Source: Hanleya hanleyi (lineage: Eukaryota; Mollusca; Polyplacophora; Lepidopleurida; Hanleyidae). Taken from it: DNA of 64,000 bases. The DNA lies in the NCBI GenBank assembly GCA_036873755.1, contig JAVTVY010017249.1, forward strand, positions 1 to 64,000. The letters run 5' to 3'. Shown one piece after another: positions 40,122-49,661 of this stretch; within the stretch, counting starts at the first letter, position 1, and every line of letters starts with the position of its first letter. Position numbers and translations under genes: made by a program. The notes below the pieces were generated by a model. The model made no database searches and had not been told where the DNA came from. It saw nothing but the letters and a program-made list of their open reading frames with translations.

Positions 40122-40624
40122 TCACTCCACCCATTGCCCGAGTCGTGTGGTGTTACGGAGAATGGCAGGCAGCGTATGCAGCAATGCCCCACATCACGTT
40201 CGTGAAAGGCCTACCCAACCTGGCCGATTTGGAACCCGACACCTTGGTGGTTCTGGATGATCTGATGGCGGAGACGGACAGTCGGGTCACCCAACTCTTT
40301 ACCAAAGGCAGCCACCATCGACGGCTCAGCATCATCTACATTGTGCAGAATCTGTTCAGTAAAAACAAAGAACATCGGAACATCAGCTTAAATGCCCACT
40401 ACATGGTGGTCTTCAAAAACCCGAGAGATACCACTCAACCGCTGCACCTGGCGAGACAGATGTACCCTGGACGCACTGCGTTTGCGTTGGAAGCCTTTAA
40501 AGATGCGACAACCCCTCAGCACGGGTATACGCTCTTCGACCTGAAGCAAGCCACCCCCGATCACCTTCGACAACGCACCGGAATCTTTCCCGGAGAGACT
40601 CACCACGTGTACATGCAAAAATAA
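40016..40624 (+). CDS. ATP: genome-packaging ATPase (FtsK/HerA, A32-like)
   Basis: 202 residues, intact. It would pump DNA into the capsid at the expense of ATP. Walker A GPTGSGKT at residues 15-22, Walker B LVVLDDL with D81-D82, and a sensor-like SIIYIVQNLF segment followed by NAHYMVVFKNPRD. The start MDPRWQHPFTCVIAGP places Walker A unusually close to the N-terminus, as in other Maverick ATPases. Its stop lies six bases before the conserved 3' hairpin. The ATPase is the hallmark that, with capsid and protease genes, marks Mavericks as virus relatives. Confidence 0.93.
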   Translation: MDPRWQHPFTCVIAGPTGSGKTHFVRKLLEHADSMITPPIARVVWCYGEWQAAYAAMPHITFVKGLPNLADLEPDTLVVLDDLMAETDSRVTQLFTKGSHHRRLSIIYIVQNLFSKNKEHRNISLNAHYMVVFKNPRDTTQPLHLARQMYPGRTAFALEAFKDATTPQHGYTLFDLKQATPDHLRQRTGIFPGETHHVYMQK

Positions 40625-40627
40625 TGT

Positions 40628-40690
40628 AAACACACCCACAGTGGCTCCCCCAGCTGGGGTGTGTGTGTTTTGATGATGGGGATAATAAAA
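40628..40690 (+). terminator. 3' hairpin and poly(A) signal after the ATPase (B)
   Basis: Stem ACACACCCACAG/CTGGGGTGTGTGT around a loop TGGCTCCCCCAG, then TGATGGGGATAATAAAAG with AATAAA at 40683. It shares the GGCTCCCCCAG loop and the GGGGATAATAAA signal with the PolB 3' end of the same element. Confidence 0.7.
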
Positions 40691-40779
40691 GAATGAATAC
40701 CACATCATGGTTGATTTTTGTCTCTGTTCTCTGAGATAGATAAAAAGGGCAGGGTTGTGGGTTCTAGCATTAGTTGTAC

Positions 40780-41124
40780 ATGATGTCTGCGCGAGTACGG
40801 AAGCACGCCCCGACGCTCCGTGTATTGAAGACGGCCCCACCCGAGTTGGTTCGAACCATTGTACGCGGTGCAGACCCCGACCTTGTACGCTGTCTGTGCG
40901 AGATCGGGTACAACCTGTTAAAAGGCAACGTACCACTGACTCCGGCTCAGAAGACCAAGTTGATCAAGCATGAGACAGGTCTGCGAACCTTAGTCCAGAA
41001 GCGAGTTTCTCAAACACAAAAGAAAAAGCTGTTACAGAAAGGCGGCTTTCTCGGGGCCATCTTAGCATCGTTGGCCGCTTCCGTGTTGGGTCCAGTATTG
41101 GGTGGACTCTTCGGCCGACAATGA
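40780..41124 (+). CDS. small basic protein with hydrophobic Gly-rich tail (B)
   Basis: 114 residues from the second of two adjacent in-frame candidate starts (MMSARVRKHAPTL). A GATAAAAAG box lies about 43 nt upstream. Basic N-terminal two thirds (EIGYNLLKGNVPLTPAQK, RVSQTQKKKLLQKG) lead into GGFLGAILASLAASVLGPVL and a Gly-rich end. The hydrophobic part is short for a stable membrane anchor and could be membrane-active or buried in the particle; an adenoviral pVI/pX-like role is only an analogy. Its TGA overlaps the next gene's ATG. Confidence 0.7.
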   Translation: MMSARVRKHAPTLRVLKTAPPELVRTIVRGADPDLVRCLCEIGYNLLKGNVPLTPAQKTKLIKHETGLRTLVQKRVSQTQKKKLLQKGGFLGAILASLAASVLGPVLGGLFGRQ

Positions 41125-41915
41125 ACCACATGAACAAAATGGTCCTCGTCGAACCTCGGCTCCTTCAAAACCTTCAATCACCGTACCCCGTACCTTCTAC
41201 GGTGAAGACGATAAACACCCTCGATGAAGAGATGCGTCAGATCTTACAACGACCGGGGTTAAGCGACAGTGAGAAAGTACAACAGTACAATGACACGCTT
41301 CAGCGGTACATGACGTTTATGGACCAATACAAAACCCTCTCTACCCCAGCACCACCACCACCACGCCACACACCACCGACCTCAGCACCGCTCCAACAGC
41401 CTTCATTACCAGGGGTACCACCCACAGCTCCACAGTAGGTCGAAGACGAAGTCCTGAAGAGTGTACCTGCATCGTTCAAGAAACAAGCTGGCCTGGTATT
41501 ACAACGGATGAAACAGAATCCTAACATGACTTGGAATGATAAAGGCGAACTACTGGTACAGAATCAGGTGGTCCCCGGTACCCACATGACGGATTTAATG
41601 AATGACCTGATGCGTCAACGCAGGTCGCACACGAATCCTCGAGGATGGGAGATCTTCGCTCAAGGCTTGAAAGACATGCATGTACCACATGAATTGGTGG
41701 GGAACCCCCAGCGCTGGGCCTTTATGCAATCGCTCAGTCGTGCACGACGACTCTCACCACACCACGAGTGGGAACCGGAGTCACCCCCAAAAACACCATC
41801 ACTGCGGGCACCTACTTTTTCACCCCTTTTACCACGCCACCCCCTGCAACCACCAAGATCTAAGTCACCGCGACCATCACGACGATTAGCGCCCAAGGGC
41901 TGGGAGAAATATTAA
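41121..41915 (+). pseudogene. conserved Maverick structural-type protein (B), one nonsense codon
   Basis: The ATGA overlap with the previous stop indicates tight coupling. The first part (KMVLVEPRLLQNLQSPYPV, LSDSEKVQQYNDTLQRY) has a short coiled-coil-like helix and a Pro-rich linker. A TGG-to-TAG change after TAPQ at 41436 interrupts it. The remainder is open: SFKKQAGLVLQRMKQNP, MTWNDKGELLVQNQVVPGT, RRSHTNPRGWEIFAQGL, and a Pro/Arg/Ser-rich tail. Expected length about 265 residues. It recurs in many Mavericks, function unknown. A has different lesions. Confidence 0.75.
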
Positions 41916-41948
41916 AACCAACAGCAGCAGCAGGAAAGCTCAGTCGTC

Positions 41949-42332
41949 ATGTTTTACCTCAGCTTACCCAGTAACAGCTCGGCTGATGTGTTTCCTGACA
42001 ACACCTTGACCAAGTACGTGACCCAGTTACCGCAACCGTTGCATTTACCTGGACGCTGGGAATGTGGACTCGTGGATATCCAATACCCTTACCCGTGGTA
42101 CAACGTGCGAGCCAATGAAGTATGGTAAGAGGTGACCTACGAAGGACAAGAAACTCGACTCAAACTACCCGAAGGTCAATACGATACCCCCAAGGAGTTC
42201 ATGGGTGGACTGAGAAGTCTGATGCATTATAAGTCTCTACGAAACGTCACGAATACTTCAAAACCCATAAAATCTTTCCCCTTCAAAAATCATGTGGACT
42301 TCGATTACAACGCACACAACGACAAGGCCTGT
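41949..42332 (+). pseudogene. penton-like minor capsid protein (B), broken twice
   Basis: MFYLSLPSNSSADVFPDNTL and LPGRWECGLVDIQYPY match the intact copy in A. A TAC-to-TAA change after NEVW stops the protein at about residue 60. At about residue 128 (NHVDFDYNAHND) the homology ends where the SINE begins. About half the gene is gone. The TATTAAAA box about 40 nt upstream of the ATG is preserved. Confidence 0.8.
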
Positions 42333-42715
42333 CTCACGCCCAGCCCCAACGTGAGGACCTCGAGTATAACATTGTCATTCAAGCGGTAGGTACTGGGTTC
42401 GATCCCAGGCCGGATCATACCTAAGACTTGAAAAATGGAACTTGTTGCTCCCTCGCTTACGCTCAGCATTAAGAGGATAGAACAAGGACTGGTTCGCTCG
42501 GTGTCAGTATAATGTGACTGAGTGGGGTGTCATGTCTGACTACGGCATGATATTTCAGTGGGACAGCACTATAAAATGGCAGCACTAGATCTGCTCTGTT
42601 ACAAGTAGGTTCCCCTGCCTCTCCCCCTCCCCTCCCTTCCCTTCCCCGTCGTGATATAGCTGAAAAAATGTTGAAAGCGACGTTAAACCCTATTCACTCA
42701 CTCACTCACTCCAAG
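42330..42715 (+). mobile_element. mollusc-type tRNA-derived SINE
   Basis: A box-B motif GGGTTCGATCCCAGGCC at 42396, a body with GTTGCTCCCTCGCTTACGCTC, AGTATAATGTGACTGAGTGG and GCACTATAAAATGG, and a tail GACGTTAAACCCTATTCACTCACTCACTCACT. Such bodies and CACT-repeat tails are familiar from gastropod and bivalve SINEs. It sits at a deletion joining the penton-like gene to the middle of the capsid gene. Confidence 0.8.
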
Positions 42716-43350
42716 AGGCATGTCTGTTTGTACGCAAAGTGAAACCGAGCCCAGGTGTACAGTTGGGACACATCAGAGCCTTGGAGAAAAAACCAGCCCA
42801 GTACCCGATTCGACGAGTACAGACCAAGGTTTTTTCCGTTCCTAAAGGCAATATGATTGTCAATCAAGAAAACCTGTTCCTGAGGGATTTGCCCAAGCGT
42901 TTAATCCTAGCCTGTGTGGAGAACGTCAGTTATAATGGGACTCTCTCGAGGAATCCGTTCAACCTAAAAGAGTTCAACATCAATTTCGTGGCCCTGGATG
43001 TGGATGGCCAACAGGTACCGGCACGGCCTTTACAACCTAATTTCGGAACGGACAATTACATCCGGAGCTATCTGAACCTCTTCACAGCAACTGGCCAAAT
43101 CAACCAAGACGAGGGAAATATGATCAGTGGAGACGATTTCGGCAAAGGGTACACCTTGTTCTGTTTCGATCTGACTCCCACCTTAGACAACGATCATCAA
43201 CTGAGTCTCGTCAAGAAAGGCAACTTACGCTTGGAACTGCATTTCGGGACACCTTTACCGAAAACCATCAATGCGATTTGCTACGCTGAGTTTGACAACA
43301 TCATTCAAATCGATAAAAGCCGTAACGTCCTGTGTGACTTTGCCACCTAA
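42715..43350 (+). pseudogene. major capsid protein, C-terminal part (B)
   Basis: The frame emerges from the SINE at ACLFVRKVKPSPGV and runs 210 residues to its natural stop: KYPIRR-like AQYPIRRVQTKVFSVPKG, NLFLRDLPKRLILACVEN, GYTLFCFDLTPTLDND, LRLELHFGTPLPKT. These are signatures of the double-jelly-roll Maverick capsid family, often labelled F54H12.2-like in invertebrate genomes. About the first 300 residues, including the first jelly roll, are deleted together with the penton C-terminus. The internal ATG at 42739 is not the true start. The protease ATG follows one base after the stop. Confidence 0.8.
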
Positions 43351-43351
43351 C

Positions 43352-43825
43352 ATGGATACAGACCAGATACGCACCGTGCTGGAGAATGATCCAGGGACAC
43401 GCATGGTCTTTCAAGGAGTGTTCGCCCGAGACGTGTTCCCATTAGACCGTATGTATCCTGCTGCTTACGTCCTGAATACAGACCCGATGGATCGACCCGG
43501 TGAACACTGGGTGGCCGTGTACTTGACAGAAGAGCAGGGTGAATACTTTGATCCATACGGCCTACCACCCCTCCATTCCGATTTAACAGACTTCATGGAT
43601 CAAGGCACAGAGACGTGGTGTTGGAATACTAAAACGTTGCAAAGCCTGGACAGTATGGTGTGCGGGCAATATTGCTTGTTTTACCTGTACCATCGATGTC
43701 GGGGACATTCCATGCAGACGATCGTCCACATGTTTGACGAGTACCCCAAGGCCGATGATCGAGATGTACTCGTATATGACTGGGCCGCCCATCATTTCAA
43801 TGTACAAGTCCCGTTCTGGGCTTGA
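43352..43825 (+). CDS. PRO: adenain-type cysteine protease
   Basis: 157 residues, intact. Capsid maturation protease of the C5/Ulp1-like fold. Visible active-site candidates: H52 in GEHWVAVYL, D67 in YFDPYG, a Gln at 97, and the nucleophile C104 in MVCGQYCLFYL. It is slightly shorter than adenoviral proteases. It starts one base after the capsid stop, so the two are probably co-expressed. The last codons are repeated twice more downstream as non-coding tandem copies. Confidence 0.9.
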   Translation: MDTDQIRTVLENDPGTRMVFQGVFARDVFPLDRMYPAAYVLNTDPMDRPGEHWVAVYLTEEQGEYFDPYGLPPLHSDLTDFMDQGTETWCWNTKTLQSLDSMVCGQYCLFYLYHRCRGHSMQTIVHMFDEYPKADDRDVLVYDWAAHHFNVQVPFWA

Positions 43826-43905
43826 ATTCTTTCAATGTACAAGTCTCTCTGTTCTGGGCTTCAGTCCTTTCAATGTACAAGCCCCCTGTTCTGGGCTTCA
43901 GTTTT
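43795..43905 (+). repeat. triplicated end of the protease gene
   Basis: TTTCAATGTACAAGTCCCGTTCTGGGCTT, spanning the protease stop codon, is followed by two further 35-38-bp copies with small differences. A poly(A) signal GAATAAAAATGAG lies at about 43938. Confidence 0.8.
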
Positions 43906-44289
43906 CACGTGGTTGTTCTCACGTTGTTGTTGTTACTGAATAAAAATGAGATCTCACCAAAACACCCTGTCTTGTGTGTTTTCTATATGAGCATAATGCA
44001 TGAATAGCCAATCAGTGGCCTAGAATGGAGCCAAAGGTAACCCATCCATGTCCAGAAAACATTACCCGGGTGTACAAGAACCCGGATGTAGGCGCGGACG
44101 TAGGCGAAAGCATCCAAGTACCCGGATGTAGGCGCAGACGTGTACCTAGTACCCGTCCATTGGTTCTTTTATCGATCGCTCATTGGCCCATCCTTCCCAG
44201 GTTAATTTACAATCCCCTTTTGGGGTTCAAGCTCTGTATATCGATGCCGCAACATTGTCTCCGAACCTTGCCGAAAGGGAGACCTTGGA

Positions 44290-45780
44290 CCTTTTGACCT
44301 GGATGTGATGTTTTGTCTCGACATTCTTCCGCGCACTGCCGGTGATGACGCGCACTTCCGGACAACCCGCGCGCGCTGCGGCCGGGGCGGGCCGAGCCGG
44401 GCCGGGCCGGGCGGGGAAAAAACCCCGGAGGTTGAACATCCGGACGTCTAACGGGAACATTGGAACTCTTCTGGGTTTGGAGGTAGCTTTAGTAAAACCG
44501 TCACAACCCACGTGACCTGTGCAGCCGACTGGAAACGACACCCTAGTCTAGCCCCCTCACATAGGCTTCACATGGATACCTCACTCGATCCCATCGGCCC
44601 ACTAGTTGCCCACCTAGAACCCAACACGTCTATTTCCATACACTTTGTCCACTGCGCATGCGCAGAGTGACGATATTTCAACCCCGCACTCACCCCATCA
44701 GATGCCCCCTCACATAGGCTTCACATTGATACCTCACTCGATCCAATCGGCCCACTAGTGGCTCCCTAGATCCCAAAACGTCTATTTCCATACACTTTGT
44801 CTATTGCGCATGCGCAGAATGACGATATTCCTACCCCACATCCATCCCATCGGTTGCCCCTCACATAGGCTTCACATTGATACCTCACTCGACCCCATCG
44901 AACCATTAGTGGCCCACGTAGATCCCAAAACGTCCACCCCGTATGGACCTATACACCCATAGCCATGCAGTATAGGCCTATGGGCCTATCCAGGCCTCGG
45001 TGACTTTTTCCAAAAATTTCACCGTTTCGCTCCGGGACCCTTCCCATCGTGTTCTAAATGACGAGACGTGAAAAACAAATCCAAGCAACCCATATCACAA
45101 TGAACGTGTGTGAATTTCCCAGGTTGGACCTATACCCCATAGCCAGCCTATGGGCCTACCCAGGCCTCGGTGAACTTTTTCCAAAAAATTCACCGTTTCG
45201 CTTCGAAACCCTTCCCATCGTGTTCTAAATGACGAGACGTGAAAAACAAGACCAAACAACCCATATCACAATGAACGTGTGTGAATTTCCCAGGTTGGAC
45301 CTATACCCCCCATATAGCCAGTATGGGACTATATGGGCTGTATGGTACTTTTCGAAAAATTTCACCGTTTCGCTCCAGGACCCTTCCCATCGTGTTCTAA
45401 ATGACGAGACGTGAAAAACAAGACCAAACAACCCATATCACAATGAACCTTTGTGAATTTCCCAGGTTGAACCTATACCCCCATATAGCCAGTATAGGAC
45501 TATATGGGCTATATGGTACTTTTCCAAAAATTTCACCGTTTCGCTCCGGGACCCTTCCCATCGTGTTCTAAATGACGAGACGTGAAAAACAAATCCAAAC
45601 AGCCCATATCACAATGAACGTGTGTGAATTTCCCAGGCTGAACCTATACCCCCATATAGCCTGCCTATAGGCCTATATACAGAACTCGGTGACTTTTTCC
45701 GAAAATTTCACCGTTTCGCTCCGGGACCCTTCCCATTGTCATTTTCTTGGCGTGACGAGAAAAAACGCGACCCCACAAGC
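44290..45780. repeat. Maverick B right terminal inverted repeat
   Basis: Reverse complement of the left repeat: a GC-rich block (44310-44540, CCGCGCACTGCCGGTGATGACGC...), three ~130-bp units (44540-44950) with TGCGCATGCGCA palindromes at 44653 and 44805, and five ~170-bp satellite units with AAATTTCACCGTTTCGCTCC at about 173-bp spacing. Confidence 0.85.
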
Positions 45781-46417
45781 CATAGTAAAGCCCGCGAAAA
45801 AAAATTGACCATCCCCATACCCCATACCGGCATTTTCCCTTATATTGTATAATACAGACCCCTATTGTAGGGGTAAAGTCCGTCTTCCGCTTTTTTTCTG
45901 GAGAAATTTTTATATGCACCCACCCCATTGACTTGATAGGCAGGTCTCAATAATCCCGGGGACCAATATTAGCCCTTTTGGCTAGGGTTGATAGGTGTTT
46001 TCCCCTATTTTATGGGTAAAGTCCGTGTTCCGCTTTTTTTCTGGAGAAAGTTTTACATACACCCACCCATGACTGGATGCCCCTTCACGAATGCTTCACT
46101 TTGATACCTCACTCGACCCAATCGGACCATGCAGCGTATTTCAAGTGTAGGGACTACTTTTTCTTCGCGGAAGCTTTCTTCCGCGACCGCATCACCGCCA
46201 GACCGCATCACCGCGGAAGAATACATGCCCAGGGGCCCTTTGCCGGAACTATAGTGATCCGGAGTTACCTCCCCCTAGATTGGAACTCTTCTGTGTTGGA
46301 GGTGGTTTTCCCCCAACGATCACATGATCGTCACGTGATCAAGTTCCTCCTCAAATCCGCCCCCGGGGGAACAAATAAGTAGGTCAATGTGGCTTTAAAT
46401 ACGCTTTCTATACTACT
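45781..46417. repeat. outer part of Maverick B right terminal repeat
   Basis: Two units with GGGGTAAAGTCCGT.TTCCGCTTTTTTTCTGGAG, homologous (reverse complement) to the ~160-bp units at 59765-60310 in element C. Then comes CGACCGCATCACCGCCAGACC, homologous to the terminal repeats of A and C. The ending TATACTACT at 46417 may be the true terminus (AGTAGTATA on the other strand) but lacks a verified target duplication. Confidence 0.6.
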
Positions 46418-48116
46418 CTCGTGGTATACGCTGGAGTACCCTGTTTAATGTTTCTCTTTATGTGATACAATTTGCAGGAATACAATTCAGACATCTCATG
46501 ACAATCCTTATTCATTGAACTGTTCGCGGGAATACACCGACGGTGATCTTTCTGACTACATGTATATAAGTGTAAATATGCTCCAGCGACGTTAAAACCT
46601 ATTCACTCACATTTTATCCTGCAAACGATGTCAATGTTCATGGCTGTATGATAGAGTATCCTGGTATAATAATAGTTTGACCCCCAGTTCTACACGTATC
46701 TTGCTTTGTTTCCATTTGCGTAGATAGATTTCTTGTTTTTTTGTTTTCACTCGGAAACTCCCTAAATATCAATGAGTAGCTGCTTTCCAGGCAGTTGACA
46801 ATTCTACGTCCTGTCCTCTGTTTAACGCTATGCTGGTCGTATGACGGCGTCACACGAGGGTACTAAAGCGAAAAATCGCCTTCCAAATGTTTTCATTCGC
46901 ATAACTGAAACACTATCCATGTCTTATTAGTATTCTTTCTCCTCTCACTCCTCTGTTGACTGCTCTGATAATATTATATCTGCAGTCTACACTGATAATA
47001 TTATCACTGAAGTGAATGAGTCGGGAGTAAAGGGAAATTGGCTCGATTCTAAGAGTTTAATAATTCTAAAAACAAATAACAGAGAGTTCTCAATATATAT
47101 ACGTTATACATTCATTTGTTGCTGGTTTTCCAGTCATTGTATTTTGTGTGTCCTCCGATTATCTCAGCATCCATGTCTCGTAACACATCCTTTTCTCAAA
47201 TTTATTTTTAACCACACTGAAACCTATTATTTGATAAAAATATTCCTTTGCAATAAGATGAACAATGAAATGATGATAACTATACACTGATTCCTTGAGA
47301 TGAGATGGCTAGAAGTTGATTTACTGTTGGATAAATTAATATATACTTACCTGAGAAAGACTTACCTGGGTTATATCAGTAGATAGAAGAATAGGTGTTC
47401 AGCACCAGGAGAAATGTGGAGAAAATCAAATCTTCTTCACCTGATGAACGTTAACCAGAAACTTTTGTCCAAATCAGTAGACAGCTAAATGGGAATCCTA
47501 GACCAGGTGAACTCTAGATATTCATACGGGATATTGGAGACCTGTCCTGTTCATGTACCTAGCGAACACTATTGAAGTGGGGAATGACATTTCATACTGA
47601 ATGAAATTCAGAAAACGTAAATGATTACGAATCGGTGGATGAGATTTGTCTTCCTACACACGTTGGCTGAGACGAGGAAACCAACGAGATACACCTGGGG
47701 AAGAAAACAGAACCTACGAATTGATATCACAGCCTAGATTAGATGATAGATGTTAACCAGTCTCATCACAGAACGACATATCCATTCAACAATAGACTGG
47801 TACCGAGAGAAGCAATTCTAGTTAGAGGACTAACGATGCAGTTTAGAGACTAGTAGGACAAGTTGCTCATGAATATTCAAGAAGGTTAACACAAGCCTGA
47901 CTGAGATGACTGTAGACTACGAGTAGAGACAGAGTGTACAAAAAGAAAGTGCAGACTTTGTGTTACAGAAGAAGAAACCAGAAGTGGACTTGTCGCTAGT
48001 AAATAACTTGGAATGCTAAGAATCAAAATTAATTTCAGTGATTGTAATGTGATTTTCATTTGATACTATACTGATTTAAACGTGATTTTCAGGGGTCAAG
48101 CAGCCAGAGGTTATGC
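46418..48116. other. no gene; SINE tail fragment
   Basis: Mostly AT-rich. A short fragment at about 46585-46610 (GCGACGTTAAAACCTATTCACTCAC) is the tail of the SINE type seen at 42.7 kb. I could not find an upstream LTR for the gypsy element that follows. Confidence 0.4.
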
Positions 48117-49014
48117 AATGTAAGATTATGAGTGCCCTCTATCAACTATCTATTGATGAGCTGAAGAAGGTGTACAATCACCTGGGCATAGTGATTGACC
48201 GACCAGAGCAAAAACTCCATGGCTGAACAGGCCAGTGGTACTGACGCTTCATCTAGCACTTATCAGCCTCCGACCGAGATTCCACAGGTGCCTGTAGTCA
48301 TGAAATGGAGAGAGGAATTTAAGATTAGTGGACAGATTGGAGCCACTGGACAAAAAAACACAAGCTAGATTACAACAGTATAGTACGCCAATTGGACCAG
48401 GGAGTGAAAAAGGGTTATACGGCGTCGGAAATTCTGAAAGCTGTCATTAAGTCCATGACTCCTGGAATGAGCTTCCGAAACTATCTGGAGCGGTACCCAG
48501 ATCTAACGGTCGATGAGCTGAAGGAAACTCTCCGACTTCGGCTACACGATAAATCGACAACCGAGTTATACCAAGACCTATCGAGCTGATTCGCGAGTTG
48601 GGAAGAGTCACATCACTGGAGACTGAGCGGGCACAACGCCTGAAACATCGCCCAAAGGTGAACACAGTTGAAGTTCTCGATGACGAACAACAGAAACCTA
48701 GCAAGCCTGCAAAAATGAACCCATTCACACAAATCGAAGGCGATGTCCAAAGTCTGATGGCAGAAATAGCCAAACTGTCGAGTAAGCTGGAATCGAGTCA
48801 AAGGCAGAAGGGACCAGAAGAGCCTAGTACTAAAACTGACGAGCCACCCAAAGCGCAAAACAGTCGACCTCACGGCTGCCCAAAATGCAGGGGTACCATA
48901 ACCGTCTTTCAATGTAGACACTGCTTTCATTGTGGGAGTAGTGATCGCTATCTCGCAGGCTGCCTGAAAGGCAGAAGTAAGCAGTCTTCGGGAAACCACA
49001 GACAGTTACCATAG
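48117..49014 (+). pseudogene. gag: Gypsy 2 Gag and nucleocapsid
   Basis: MSALYQLSIDELKKVYNHLG opens a short frame; MAEQASGTDASS starts the next. An extra A in the poly-A run near 48357 shifts the frame before LDYNSIVRQLDQGVKKGYTA, YLERYPDLTVDELKETLRL and STTELYQDLSS, a gag pattern of vertebrate and invertebrate gypsy elements. A zinc-knuckle region follows (CRHCFHCGSSDRYLAGC). Confidence 0.7.
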
Positions 49015-49189
49015 AGGGACCGCCGATGTCTGGTGAAGAGAGGTCCAAACCAGTAAATCCGCCAGTAAATCCGCCAATGAAAGCACCAGTAGTAGTGGTA
49101 TCCGTATCGAATGTGGTCGAGTATACGTCCGTCCGCTGACAAACAGGCAGGAATCTAAGCTGATAGAGCGGATAGGCGAAAAATGCCAA

Positions 49190-49651
49190 GTGGGGTGCTG
49201 TATGGACGGTATCGACATCACAGCCCTATGGGACACCGGATCACAGGTTAGCCTGATGCACAGGAGATGGATGGCGGAGAACAAGAAGGACCTGAGGCCA
49301 ATCTCAGAAATTACTGGTGAGAAAGTTGATCTTCGAGCGGCCAATGGAACCGAAATCTCTCATCAAGGATGGATTGCCTTGATATATACCTTGCCACAGC
49401 AGACCACAGTCACCAGCAGCATTGTAGCTCCATTCTTAGTTGTAAATGATGAGGAGCTACTGAATCCGATCATATGTTATAACGGCATACAAGAGTACAT
49501 TACTATGACAAAGCAAACCAACCCGAATGGGCCTTCTGTCGAGGAACTACAGAGTGCATTCCCCATCAAAAGTAAAAGGCAAGTAGGTGCTATCGTGAAC
49601 TTTATTCAAATTACCAAGGTGGACACGTTCGCTGAGGTCAAGAGATGGTAA
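49190..49651 (+). pseudogene. pol: Gypsy 2 aspartic protease
   Basis: DITALWDTGSQVSLMHRRWM is a retropepsin active-site motif (DTGS), followed by VDLRAANGTEISHQGWI and an IVAPFLVVNDEELLNPIICYN segment. The protease would cut the Gag-Pol precursor. No true ATG is expected. The frame ends at a stop just before the RT-linked frame at 49662. Confidence 0.75.
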
Positions 49652-49661
49652 GCGGCCAGTT

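Larger units (their letters stand above)
32937..46300 (+). mobile_element. Maverick/Polinton B, inverted relative to A
   Basis: A 13-kb element with satellite-rich terminal inverted repeats, a minus-strand zinc-finger/PolB remnant and a plus-strand block of integrase, ATPase, core, capsid and protease genes in canonical Polinton company. It is in opposite orientation to A with the two PolB ends facing each other. Outer limits are approximate: the right repeat continues to about 46.3 kb (possibly 46417, TATACTACT), while the left arm stops at about 32937 without a recognisable AG terminus, so the left end is probably truncated. Confidence 0.85.
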
